Positions 1-7,609 of a stretch of 64,000 nt of DNA are shown piece after piece (within the stretch, counting starts at the first letter, position 1; each line of letters begins with the position of its first letter). The notes under the pieces are model-generated. The model was given only the letters and a program-made list of their open reading frames with translations. It had not been told where the DNA came from and made no database searches. Source of the stretch: Rhodopseudomonas_A sp036404135 (lineage in GTDB: Bacteria > Pseudomonadota > Alphaproteobacteria > Rhizobiales > Xanthobacteraceae); NCBI RefSeq assembly GCF_036404135.1, contig NZ_DASWPE010000039.1, forward strand, positions 1 through 64,000. The letters run 5' to 3'. The translations under genes were made by a program, and so were the position numbers.

Positions 1-2
1 GC

Positions 3-179
3 GCCCTCCGAGAATGGGCCTATGCAAAAGCCTATCCGACCTCACAACGCCGCGCCCTCGAACTGCCGGTCTGGCTGCATAGATACAACTGGCATCGGCC
101 ACACGGTGGGATAAAATCACAAACACCCATCAGTCGCCTCGCTCTGTCCGAGGACAACCTGTTGAGGCTCCACAACTAG
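3..179 (+). CDS. IS481-type transposase, C-terminal part (cut by window edge)
   Basis: The reading frame is open from the window edge to a TAG stop and gives 58 residues. They include W-A-Y-A near the start and the segment LHRYNWHRPHGGIKSQTPI, the typical end of the DDE domain in IS481/IS3-type integrases, where N-x-x-R-P-H-x-x-x follows the catalytic glutamate. Only the tail is visible, so intactness cannot be judged. No terminal inverted repeat was recognised between the stop and the next gene, which begins 30 bases downstream. Confidence 0.75.
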   Translation, partial: ALREWAYAKAYPTSQRRALELPVWLHRYNWHRPHGGIKSQTPISRLALSEDNLLRLHN

Positions 180-209
180 TCAATGACCAGTTCCATAAGG
201 ATCCTGGTC

Positions 210-1040
210 ATGAAAGTGCTTCTCGTGTTTGCCCATCCTGAACCGCGCTCGCTCAACGCCGCCTTGCGCGACGTCGCCATCAAGGCGCTCGAGGCCGAAG
301 GCCACGAGGTGTGGGTGTCGGACCTCTATGCCGAACGCTGGAAAGCCCAGGTCGATCTCGGCGACTTCCCGGAGCTGGCTTCCGAGGCGCGGCTCAAGGT
401 GCCCGCCGCGTCGGGCGAGGGCTTCGCGGCCGGCGCGCTGACCGACGACGTCAAGGCCGAGCAGGACAAGCTATTGTGGGCGGATGTGCTCATCCTGCAA
501 TTTCCGCTGTGGTGGTTTTCGATGCCGGCGATCCTCAAAGGCTGGGTCGACCGGGTGTTCGCCCGCGGCTTCGCCTACGGCGTCGGCGAGCACAGCGACA
601 GCAAATGGGGCGACCGTTACGGCGAGGGGGTCTTCGCCGGCAAGCGCGCGATGCTGGTCGTCACCACCGGGGGATGGCAGCAGCACTACGGGCCGCGCGG
701 CGTGAACGGGCCGATCGACGACCTGCTATTTCCGATCAACCACGGCATTCTGTTTTATCCGGGCTACGACGTGCTGCCGCCGTTCGTGGTGCACAGCGCG
801 GATCGCATCAAAGAGAGCGGGTTCGAGGCGATCGCCGAAGATCTGCGCGAGCGGATGCGGACGCTGGCGACCACGCCGCCGCTCGCTTATCGGCCGCAGA
901 ACGGCGGCGACTATCTGATTCCGAACTGCGAACTGCGCCCCGGACTGGGCGAGCCCGGCGCGAGCGGTTTTGCGCTTCACATCCGGCCTGCGGCAGCCGT
1001 CGTGGAGGTTGTCGTCGGCGACGCGCAGCGCGCCGTCTGA
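210..1040 (+). CDS. Flavodoxin-fold NAD(P)H:quinone oxidoreductase family protein
   Basis: This is a predicted cytoplasmic FMN- or FAD-dependent reductase of the NQO1/MdaB/KefF family, which makes two-electron reductions of quinones with NAD(P)H. The start chosen is the ATG of MKVLLVFAHPEPRSLN, the usual family N-terminus, with an AGG at 198-200; an ATG at 183 would add nine atypical residues. Family hallmarks are the phosphate-loop region HPEPRSLN, the segment LQFPLWWFSMPAILKGWVDR, and TTGG near residues 150-153. The gene lies just downstream of a transposase end, so its promoter may have been altered. It converges with panC, the two stop codons being directly adjacent. The exact substrate cannot be told. 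Confidence 0.85.
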   Translation: MKVLLVFAHPEPRSLNAALRDVAIKALEAEGHEVWVSDLYAERWKAQVDLGDFPELASEARLKVPAASGEGFAAGALTDDVKAEQDKLLWADVLILQFPLWWFSMPAILKGWVDRVFARGFAYGVGEHSDSKWGDRYGEGVFAGKRAMLVVTTGGWQQHYGPRGVNGPIDDLLFPINHGILFYPGYDVLPPFVVHSADRIKESGFEAIAEDLRERMRTLATTPPLAYRPQNGGDYLIPNCELRPGLGEPGASGFALHIRPAAAVVEVVVGDAQRAV

Positions 1041-1892
1041 TCAGACCGCGACGTTGTCGATCAGCCGGGTGGTGCCGATGGTTGCCGCCACCAGCAGCCG
1101 GATCGGGCCGTCCTTGCGCGAGGCGATAGGCGCCAGCGTCTCGGCGTGGCGGGCTTCGAGATAGTCCAGCTTGAAGCCGGCCGCGGTGATCGTCGCGGCG
1201 GCCTCGGCCAGCGCCGGCGCCAGCTTGTCGCCGCCCCGGATCCGCTTCGCGGCTTTTTTCAGGCCACGATATAGCGCCGGCGCGCTGCCGCGGTGCTCGG
1301 GCGACAAATAGCGGTTGCGCGACGACATCGCGAGCCCGTCGCGCTCACGGACGATCTGCACGCCCAGCACCTTGACCCCGAGATCGAGGTCGCGGGCCAT
1401 CCGCGTCACCACCCGCAACTGCTGAAAATCCTTCTCGCCGAACAGCGCGAGGTCCGGTCGCACCTGGGCGAACAGCTTGCCGACCACGGTGGTGACGCCG
1501 CCGAAGAATTGCGGCCGGAACCAATCCTCGAGCCCGACCAGCGCCGGGCCCTCGGTGAGGATCTTGCTGGCGAAGCCGGCCGGATACATCGTCTTGGCAT
1601 CCGGGTTCCAGATCAGGTCGACGTTTTCGGCAGCGAGCCGGGCCAAATCGGCCTTCCAGGTCCGCGGGTAGGCGGCAAAATCCTCGTTCGGGGCAAACTG
1701 CGCCGGATTGACGAAGATCGACACCGCGACCTTGCTGGCGCGGCGCTTCGCCAGCCGAACCAGCGAGACGTGGCCGTCGTGCAGCGCGCCCATGGTGGGA
1801 ACCAGCGCCAGGCTGGCGTGACGGCTACGCAGCGTATCCAGCGCGCGGCGCAGCGCCGGCAGGGTGCGGACGATAACGGGAGAACGGGACAT
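1041..1892 (-). CDS. panC: Pantothenate synthetase
   Basis: PanC condenses pantoate and beta-alanine with ATP, via pantoyl-adenylate, in the last step of vitamin B5 synthesis leading to coenzyme A. The 283-residue product has the normal length. It shows the nucleotidyltransferase HIGH-type motif MGALHDGH at residues 34-41, the VSIFVNPAQF segment, the FFGGVTTVVGKLF segment, GEKDFQQ, and the KMSKS-like region around MSSRNRYL. The protein is cytosolic and acts as a dimer in this family. No panB lies next to it in the window. The ATG at 1890-1892 is the family start. Confidence 0.96.
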   Translation of the reverse strand: MSRSPVIVRTLPALRRALDTLRSRHASLALVPTMGALHDGHVSLVRLAKRRASKVAVSIFVNPAQFAPNEDFAAYPRTWKADLARLAAENVDLIWNPDAKTMYPAGFASKILTEGPALVGLEDWFRPQFFGGVTTVVGKLFAQVRPDLALFGEKDFQQLRVVTRMARDLDLGVKVLGVQIVRERDGLAMSSRNRYLSPEHRGSAPALYRGLKKAAKRIRGGDKLAPALAEAAATITAAGFKLDYLEARHAETLAPIASRKDGPIRLLVAATIGTTRLIDNVAV

Positions 1893-2335
1893 TGCGACTC
1901 GATTGTGCAGGGACGGCGGGAGCCAAGTCTAACAAGTTGGGTACGGCACCGCCAATCTTGCGTGCCGGATTCATCATCGCGCGCGCCGCCGCGCTCCGCG
2001 AACGCCGTTCGATCGGCAGGTCCAGCCGCGCACCAGCCGCGCCGCCGCGATCGCCCGCGAGAACAGAGAGCTAAGAATTTGCGTTGATTTATCGCAACCT
2101 TGGACGGCAATGCATTAGTTATGCTCGCAAGCGCTGCACGGCGACAAGATCAGTTCGCATCGCGCGCCTCTGCTAAGCATGTTTCAGCATTATGACGGTG
2201 TGCACAGGAAAGTGCCTTGGCAGCTAATCTTTGTTCGTCTTGCCGGTCGCCCGCCCGCTATAATAGGTATAATAGATCTTCAGCACGATCGGTTGATGGG
2301 ACCCGGACGAGGCGTTTCGCCGATCAGGATCGCAG
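1893..2335. other. 443-bp intergenic region between divergent panC and hydrolase genes
   Basis: No convincing gene was seen. The region must carry the promoters of panC (leftward) and the hydrolase (rightward). Near 2259-2275 there are two closely spaced copies of TATAAT, a good -10 hexamer for the hydrolase, but no -35 hexamer at 16-18 bp was found upstream of either, so a promoter is only suggested. Confidence 0.4.
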
Positions 2336-3193
2336 ATGAAACGCGGAATTTACATTCTGGGTTCGCTTTGCTTGGTGTTCGCCGCGGCGTATTTCACCGC
2401 GAGCAAATGGGCGATCCGCCACGAAACCCTGACCTTCTACGACGCCGCGCGAAGCCGGCCGGTGGAGGTCGACATCGCGGTGCGCCGCGACCGTGAAATG
2501 CAGTCGGCGGCAGGAATGCTGAAACTGCCGATCGCGATCCTCAACCACGGCAACACCGTCAAATTCACCGAGTATTCGTTCCTGGCCAATCTGTTCGCCG
2601 CGCGCGGCTACATGGCGGTGAGCATCCAGCACGACCTCGACACCGACGCGCCTTTAGTGACCAATGTCGGCGAACCCTATGTCGGCCGGCTGCCGGTGTA
2701 CCAGCGCGGCATCGCCAACATCAATTTCGCGATCGATCGGCTGAAGACCATCCAGCCGAATTCGGACTACGACCATCTCACCATGGTCGGGCATTCCAAC
2801 GGCGGCGACATTTCGATGTATTTCGCCAAGATCAATCCGGATCGGATCACCAAGGTGGTGACGCTGGACAATCTGCGGGTGCCGTTCATGATCGACGGCA
2901 GGTTCAAGATCCTGTCGTTCCGCTCCACCGATCCGGTGTTCAAGGCCGATCCGGGCGTGGTTCCGGACACCGAGATCTGCGAAAAGGCCGGCATCACCGT
3001 GGTCAAGACCGAGTTCCAGCACGTCGAGATGAGCGACCGCGGGCCGGCCAAGGTCAAGACCAACATCCAGGGCGTGCTCGACAAGTTCCTGCAGGACAGC
3101 GAGCCGGCGCCGGCGCAGGCCCCGCCGCCGTCGGTGATGCAGACCGGGCGCTGGGCGGACGCCAAGACCGTCGCCCACGGTCATGGCCATTGA
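2336..3193 (+). CDS. Membrane-anchored or exported alpha/beta-hydrolase
   Basis: The 285-residue protein starts with a positively charged tip and a hydrophobic segment (residues 4-20), so it is exported or tethered to the inner membrane. The hydrolase core has an oxyanion-type NHGN (70-73), a nucleophile elbow GHSNGG with Ser154, a candidate acid near Asp199 (STDPVF) and a candidate base His229 (EFQHVEM). The fold resembles dienelactone-hydrolase or PHB-depolymerase-type enzymes, but the substrate is unknown. The C-terminus is proline-rich and ends in HGHGH, a possible metal-binding tail. The gene stands alone downstream of a TATAAT-rich region. Confidence 0.75.
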   Translation: MKRGIYILGSLCLVFAAAYFTASKWAIRHETLTFYDAARSRPVEVDIAVRRDREMQSAAGMLKLPIAILNHGNTVKFTEYSFLANLFAARGYMAVSIQHDLDTDAPLVTNVGEPYVGRLPVYQRGIANINFAIDRLKTIQPNSDYDHLTMVGHSNGGDISMYFAKINPDRITKVVTLDNLRVPFMIDGRFKILSFRSTDPVFKADPGVVPDTEICEKAGITVVKTEFQHVEMSDRGPAKVKTNIQGVLDKFLQDSEPAPAQAPPPSVMQTGRWADAKTVAHGHGH

Positions 3194-3264
3194 ACGCCTG
3201 ACGATCCGACGCGGGCGCGCGACACATTGACCGCGCGGCGGCCACTCTCCACATAAGCTCCCGC

Positions 3265-4008
3265 ATGACACGCCAACCGACGCAACCTCCTTCGCGACCG
3301 CCGGCCTCGCGCGCCGGCGCACTGCCGGACAGCACGATGTCGCCCTCCGAGGAGATCGCGGCGTTTGTCGCCAAGGCGCGGGCGATGTCGCCGCATGCCG
3401 CCGGCGCCAGGGGGCGGCTGGTGTTCGCGCTCGACGCCACCATGAGCCGGCAGCCGACCTGGGACATGGCCTGCAGCCTGCAGGCGGAGATGTTCCGCGA
3501 GGCCGCAGCGCTCGGCAGCCTGGACATCCGGCTGGTGTATTATCGCGGCATGAACGAGTGCCGCGCCAGCGGCTGGATCTCGGATTCCGCCAAACTGGCC
3601 GCGCTGATGGGCAAGATCGATTGCCGCGGCGGCAACACCCAGATCGGCAAGGTGCTGTCGGAAGCCCGCCGCGATGCCGTGGCCGCGGGCGTGCGCGCGG
3701 TGGTGTTCGTCGGCGACGCGATGGAAGAGTCGGCCGATCAGCTTTGCGTCAAGGCCGGCGAGTTGGGGCTGCTCAAGGTGCCGGTGTTCCTGTTCCAGGA
3801 AGGTCATGACGCCGCCGCCGAACAGACCTTCCGCGAGATCGCGCGGCTCACCGGCGGGGCATGGTGCCGGTTCGATCCGGGCGCCGCGACGCAATTGCGC
3901 GACTTGCTGCGCGCCGCCGCGGCCTATGCCGCCGGCGGCCGCGAGGCCTTGCAGCGGCTGTCGAGAACCGACGGCGGCGCGGCCAAGCTGCTTGACCAGA
4001 TGAAGTGA
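3265..4008 (+). CDS. VWA-like domain protein paired with a J-domain protein
   Basis: The 247-residue protein has a disordered, proline-rich N-terminus (1-25) and then a von Willebrand factor A-like Rossmann domain. A MIDAS-type motif D-A-T-M-S sits at 57-61, GGNTQIG supplies the usual threonine and VVFVGDAMEE the usual second aspartate. There is no signal peptide or membrane segment, so it is probably cytosolic. Such domains bind divalent metal and protein partners. It lies 55 bases upstream of a membrane-anchored J-domain gene on the same strand, which suggests joint function. No specific role is known to me. Confidence 0.7.
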   Translation: MTRQPTQPPSRPPASRAGALPDSTMSPSEEIAAFVAKARAMSPHAAGARGRLVFALDATMSRQPTWDMACSLQAEMFREAAALGSLDIRLVYYRGMNECRASGWISDSAKLAALMGKIDCRGGNTQIGKVLSEARRDAVAAGVRAVVFVGDAMEESADQLCVKAGELGLLKVPVFLFQEGHDAAAEQTFREIARLTGGAWCRFDPGAATQLRDLLRAAAAYAAGGREALQRLSRTDGGAAKLLDQMK

Positions 4009-4063
4009 GCGCGCGCCGGACGCGGCTGCACAAAGCGGTGCATTTGCCGTCGGCCCGCACTAT

Positions 4064-4801
4064 ATGGGGGCCATGCCCACGCTGATCGCCGGCGTCGTCG
4101 CCGTCATAGTGCTGTATTCGCTGCTGCAGATGTTCCGGGCCGCCAACCCGGCGGTGCTGGCACGTGGCATCAAGATCGGCGGCGGCGTGGTGACGCTGGC
4201 GGTGGCCGCGTTCACCGGGGTCAAGGGCGAACTGGCGGTGGCGATTCCGCTCGGCATCTTCGGCGCCGGGCTGCTCGGCTGGGCGCCGTTCGGCTCCAGC
4301 GCGTTCGGCAATCTCGGCACGCTGTTCGGATCGTGGGGACAGCGCTCCGCGGGGCAGACCTCGCGGGTGGTGTCGCGCTACATCGAGATGAGTCTCGACC
4401 ACGACAGCGGCGCCCTGAGCGGCCGTTTCCTGGCCGGCCCCTATGCCGGCCGCTCGCTCGACGAGTTCGATCTGCCGCAACTGGCGGCGCTGATTCCGTC
4501 GTTCGATGCCGAGAGCTGTGCGCTACTTGAAAGCTATCTTGACCGCCGGTTTCCCGCTTGGCGACAAAACGCGCAGGGCGAGGGGGCAGGGGGGCAGAGC
4601 CGCCAGACGTCGAGCGGCAAAATGACGGACGAGGAGGCCTATCAGATCCTTGGCCTGAAGCCGGGTGCGGGGCGCGCCGAAATCGGGCAAGCCCACCGTA
4701 CGCTCATGAAGAAACTGCATCCCGACCAAGGGGGGTCGACGTACCTTGCCGCCCGCGTAAACGCGGCCAAGGATACTTTGCTTCGCACTCATCGCAGCTA
4801 A
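4064..4801 (+). CDS. Membrane-anchored J-domain (DnaJ-like) protein
   Basis: The protein is 245 residues long. Two hydrophobic segments (about 5-24 and 40-72) anchor it in the inner membrane, and a C-terminal J domain (about 187-245) carries HPD at 219-221, which stimulates DnaK ATPase activity. The central part (about 100-165) includes FLAGPYAGRSLDEFDLPQL, a segment I do not recognise from other families. The layout (membrane anchor, then J domain at the extreme C-terminus) is like TIM14/Pam18-type co-chaperones. Translation may start at 4064 or at the ATG at 4073; neither has a clear Shine-Dalgarno sequence. It follows the VWA-like gene, probably as an operon. Confidence 0.82.
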   Translation: MGAMPTLIAGVVAVIVLYSLLQMFRAANPAVLARGIKIGGGVVTLAVAAFTGVKGELAVAIPLGIFGAGLLGWAPFGSSAFGNLGTLFGSWGQRSAGQTSRVVSRYIEMSLDHDSGALSGRFLAGPYAGRSLDEFDLPQLAALIPSFDAESCALLESYLDRRFPAWRQNAQGEGAGGQSRQTSSGKMTDEEAYQILGLKPGAGRAEIGQAHRTLMKKLHPDQGGSTYLAARVNAAKDTLLRTHRS

Positions 4802-5065
4802 CTCCAGCACGCTACATACGCTACCGACTGCGAGTTGCTTCTGGTCTCTGTTCAACGCCCCGGGGCCGCCCGCCGTTTGCCGGCGTGGTCAGCCCTCCGG
4901 ATCCGTTGTATCGGCCAATCCTTGATGAGTGGTTTTCAGCGGATAAATTTTATCGGTCGTCAACCATGACCGACCGCGTCTGCGCTGACACATGCCCGGT
5001 ACCGGCGCGCAAGCCGGCAGCCGCGCGTCGCGTGAGACGGCGCCGGCCGCCGGCGCTTGGCGTCG

Positions 5066-6835
5066 TCAGTTCCTGATGGTGATGCAGGAAATCTCGGTGC
5101 GTTTCAGCGCGCGACACACCGCCTCGGCCTGGTCGCGGTCGAGGCCGGCGAAGCGGGCGCGATACAGCTTCTTCTCGCCCTTGGCGACCGTCTCGGTGAA
5201 CGGCTCTGCCTTGGCCAGCGTGCCGCGGGCCTGGTCGCGCGCCGCGTCGAGCCGGTGGCGGGCTTCGGTTTCGCTTTCCAGCGCGCCGACCTGGACGATC
5301 CAGCCGCTATGCGCCGCGGGCTTCACCGCGCCGTTCTGCTGAACCGCCTGCGGTTGTCCGCGCGACGGATCGGCATAGGCCATCGCCTGCGATGAGGGGG
5401 CGCCGGCGGCGGAGGCCGGCAGAACGCCGAGCACGCCCTGACCTGTGCCGTGGTTGAGCGGCTGCGGCGGCATCATCGGCCGCGACGGCTCGGCGCGATC
5501 CGCCTTGGCGATCATCGACCCCGAGGTTTCGGCCACTTCGCTACGCGCCGGGATGGCGCTGGTGATCGGCGGCGCCGACGGCGACGGGCCGGCGGAGGCC
5601 AGTTTGATCGGTCCGGCCTTGACCTGCACCGTCTTCACCCGGACCGGCTTCATCGGCTCGTTGGCGCCGGGAATCGAGGCCTGCTGCTGCGATTGAACGA
5701 CCCCGCTGTTGAGCGGGCCGGCTTCCGGCTTCTGGGCCGGCTGCGGTTGCGCCGGCGGGATCAGCGATCGCGCGGCCGCGGGGCGCGGGCCGCTGACCTC
5801 GGGCGTCGCCGAGGCGACCTGCACCGGGGCCTGAACGGCGCCTTGCGCCTGGACCGTCTTGGTCGGGCGATCGTCCGCTTCGTCCTCGGCGACGTCGGCA
5901 TTGGCCTCGGCGCCGCTGCGCTCGGCGATCGCGGCGACGGTGTGCCGGGTCGACGCCTTGTCCAGATTTTCGGCGAGCAAATTGCGCATGATGGCGTCGC
6001 GCGAACCGCCGCTGCGGCCGCCCAGCACCACGCCGACCAGATAGCGGTTGCCGCGGTGCATGGAGGTCACGAGATTGAAGCCGGAGGCGCGGGTATAGCC
6101 GGTCTTGATGCCGTCGACGCCTTCGACACTGCCCACCAGCCGGTTATGATTGCGGATCGCGTTGCCGTGATAGTTGAAAACGCTGGTCGAGAAGAACCGA
6201 TAATAGCGCGGGAAGCGCTCCTGGATGGCGCGGCCGAGCGTGGCCTGATCGCGCGCGGTGGTGACCTGGTCGTCGTCGGGAAGGCCGGAGGCGTTGCGGT
6301 ACACCGTCCGCGTCATGCCGAGCGAGCGGGCCTTCTTGGTCATCAGCTTGGCGAAGTCGCCTTCGTCCCCGGCAATCGCTTCGGAGATCACCACGGCGGC
6401 GTCGTTGGCGGAACGCGTCACCAGCGCCTTGATGGCGTCCTCGACGCGGATGGTCTGGCCGGGGCGCAGGCCGAGCTTGGTCGGGGCCTGGACCGAGGCG
6501 TGTTCAGAGACGTCCATTTCGCTGTCGAGCTGCATCTTGCCGGATTCGAGACGCTCGAACAGCAAGTACAAGGTCATGATCTTGGTCAGCGACGCCGGGT
6601 GGCGCAGCCCGTCGGGATTGTTGGCGGCGAGGATGTCGCCGGAATTGCCGTCGACCATGATCGAGGCAAAGGCCGGGTTGTAGCTTTCCGTCGCGGCGTG
6701 ATGGCGGACATGGTGGCGCGCATGGTGACGGCGGGCATCGGCGGAGTTGGTGGTGGTGATCACGACCGCTGTGACGGTGGCCAGCCCGAGCACGCAGACC
6801 CGCAGGGCGCGCGAAACTGAGGTGATGCGATGCAT
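5066..6835 (-). CDS. D-alanyl-D-alanine carboxypeptidase with C-terminal SPOR domain
   Basis: This is a periplasmic low-molecular-mass penicillin-binding protein (peptidase S11, PBP5/6 type) that trims the terminal D-Ala of peptidoglycan stem peptides. It has an N-terminal signal sequence (about 1-34) and a His-rich stretch (37-47). The active-site triad motifs are S82-L-T-K85, S142-A-N144 and K244-T-G246. A long proline/alanine/glutamine-rich linker (about 320-500) follows, then a SPOR domain (about 510-589), which binds septal peptidoglycan lacking stem peptides. The enzyme is therefore probably directed to the division site. At 589 residues it is longer than PBP5 because of the linker and SPOR. 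Confidence 0.93.
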   Translation of the reverse strand: MHRITSVSRALRVCVLGLATVTAVVITTTNSADARRHHARHHVRHHAATESYNPAFASIMVDGNSGDILAANNPDGLRHPASLTKIMTLYLLFERLESGKMQLDSEMDVSEHASVQAPTKLGLRPGQTIRVEDAIKALVTRSANDAAVVISEAIAGDEGDFAKLMTKKARSLGMTRTVYRNASGLPDDDQVTTARDQATLGRAIQERFPRYYRFFSTSVFNYHGNAIRNHNRLVGSVEGVDGIKTGYTRASGFNLVTSMHRGNRYLVGVVLGGRSGGSRDAIMRNLLAENLDKASTRHTVAAIAERSGAEANADVAEDEADDRPTKTVQAQGAVQAPVQVASATPEVSGPRPAAARSLIPPAQPQPAQKPEAGPLNSGVVQSQQQASIPGANEPMKPVRVKTVQVKAGPIKLASAGPSPSAPPITSAIPARSEVAETSGSMIAKADRAEPSRPMMPPQPLNHGTGQGVLGVLPASAAGAPSSQAMAYADPSRGQPQAVQQNGAVKPAAHSGWIVQVGALESETEARHRLDAARDQARGTLAKAEPFTETVAKGEKKLYRARFAGLDRDQAEAVCRALKRTEISCITIRN

Positions 6836-7091
6836 AAACGTCCCCGTCCGATTCTTAGTACATCAACGGTCCGTGAGGCTAAATTAAGCCCGACGCCCGC
6901 CGACCGTGCTGCAGGTTGCGTCGTGTTCGGTCCGCCGGCCCGGCAAGGTTTGTCACAGTTTCCGGCTAACTGGCTGTGTCCACGCGACTATTTATCTCAA
7001 CGCGACATTCCAAGGGCAGGTTAGGCTGGCTGAGTTTCGAAAAGGTTAACCAACTGTTGCACGGCATCGTTGAATTGACCCTATACCCGAC
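6836..7091. other. Leader region between the carboxypeptidase and phasin genes
   Basis: No gene was seen. The stretch separates divergently transcribed genes, so it should hold the leftward promoter of the carboxypeptidase; no convincing hexamer pair was recognised for it. The rightward promoter and operators of the phasin gene begin at 7092 and are listed separately. Confidence 0.35.
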
Positions 7092-7133
7092 TTGTGCAGT
7101 GCACAATATTCTTGACATTATTGTGCGGCGCAC
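7092..7133 (+). promoter_or_regulatory. Candidate PhaR operators at the phasin promoter
   Basis: Two palindromes flank the -35 box. TTGTGCAGTGCACAA (7092-7106) is a perfect 7-bp inverted repeat around one base. GTGCGGCGCAC (7123-7133) is a 5-bp inverted repeat inside the promoter spacer. Both contain TGC-N3-GCA, the core reported for PhaR, the polyhydroxyalkanoate-responsive repressor of phasin genes in alphaproteobacteria. A repressor bound here would cover the promoter. The assignment to PhaR is inference from motif and target gene. Confidence 0.6.
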
Positions 7134-7139
7134 TATGTT
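7112..7139 (+). promoter_or_regulatory. Sigma70-type promoter of the phasin gene
   Basis: A perfect -35 box TTGACA (7112-7117) is followed after 16 bp by TATGTT (7134-7139), which matches four of six -10 positions. It lies about 55 bases upstream of the phasin start codon. Confidence 0.6.
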
Positions 7140-7194
7140 CGCCTGGTGAAAAGCCGGGCCGCCCGGCGATAACAGTCTGGGAAAGGACTCGATC

Positions 7195-7533
7195 ATGGCC
7201 AACATTGAAGAGATCCAGCAGTACGGCAAAGAGCAGCTTGATACCGCCATTGCCTCGGCGAGTGGCGTGCAGAAGAGCTATCAGGCGATCGCCACTGCGG
7301 TCGGCGACTACACCAAGAAGTCGTTCGAGGACGGCAACGCCTTCGTCGAGAAGCTGTCGGCGGTCAAATCGATCGACAAGGCGATCGAGTTGCAAACCGA
7401 ATACGCCAAAGCCACCTACGAGACCTTCGTCGCCGAGTCGCAGAAGATCGCCGGCCTCTACACCGATCTGGCCAAGCAGAGCTTCAAGCCGCTCGAGAGC
7501 CTCGCTGCGAAATTCGTGCCGGCCGCGCGCTAA
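7195..7533 (+). CDS. Phasin family protein (PHB granule-associated)
   Basis: The 112-residue protein is helical and lacks a signal peptide or membrane segment, as expected of phasin_2 proteins that coat polyhydroxybutyrate granules and control their number and size. Typical features are the amphipathic N-terminal region (IEEIQQYGKEQLDTAIAS), the YQAIATAVGDYTKKSFEDG segment, and the C-terminal ending KPLESLAAKFVPAAR. It forms a monocistronic unit with its own promoter, TGC-N3-GCA operators and a strong terminator. Expression probably tracks polymer accumulation through PhaR (inference). Confidence 0.9.
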   Translation: MANIEEIQQYGKEQLDTAIASASGVQKSYQAIATAVGDYTKKSFEDGNAFVEKLSAVKSIDKAIELQTEYAKATYETFVAESQKIAGLYTDLAKQSFKPLESLAAKFVPAAR

Positions 7534-7556
7534 TCCAATTTCATTTCTGTTGAATG

Positions 7557-7590
7557 CAAAAGCCCGGCCGCAACGACGGCCGGGCTTTTT
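7557..7590 (+). terminator. Rho-independent terminator after phasin gene
   Basis: A perfect 10-bp stem, AGCCCGGCCG (7561-7570) with CGGCCGGGCT (7577-7586), encloses a six-base loop and is followed by a run of T; the A residues before the stem extend the pairing. It can also act on the convergent TadG-like gene. Confidence 0.88.
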
Positions 7591-7609
7591 GTTGCCTGAG
7601 GTGCAAACG

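Noticed and set aside
2255..2280. Strong sigma70 promoter upstream of the hydrolase
   Set aside because: Two TATAAT copies exist, but no -35 hexamer at proper distance was found; listed only as part of the intergenic region.
2179..2496. Long open frame on the plus strand overlapping the hydrolase start
   Set aside because: It overlaps the well-supported alpha/beta hydrolase in another frame and has no recognisable protein pattern.
5450..6820. 456-codon open frame opposite the carboxypeptidase
   Set aside because: It is antisense to a gene with complete active-site motifs; its Arg/Gly-rich composition is typical of antisense frames in high-GC DNA.
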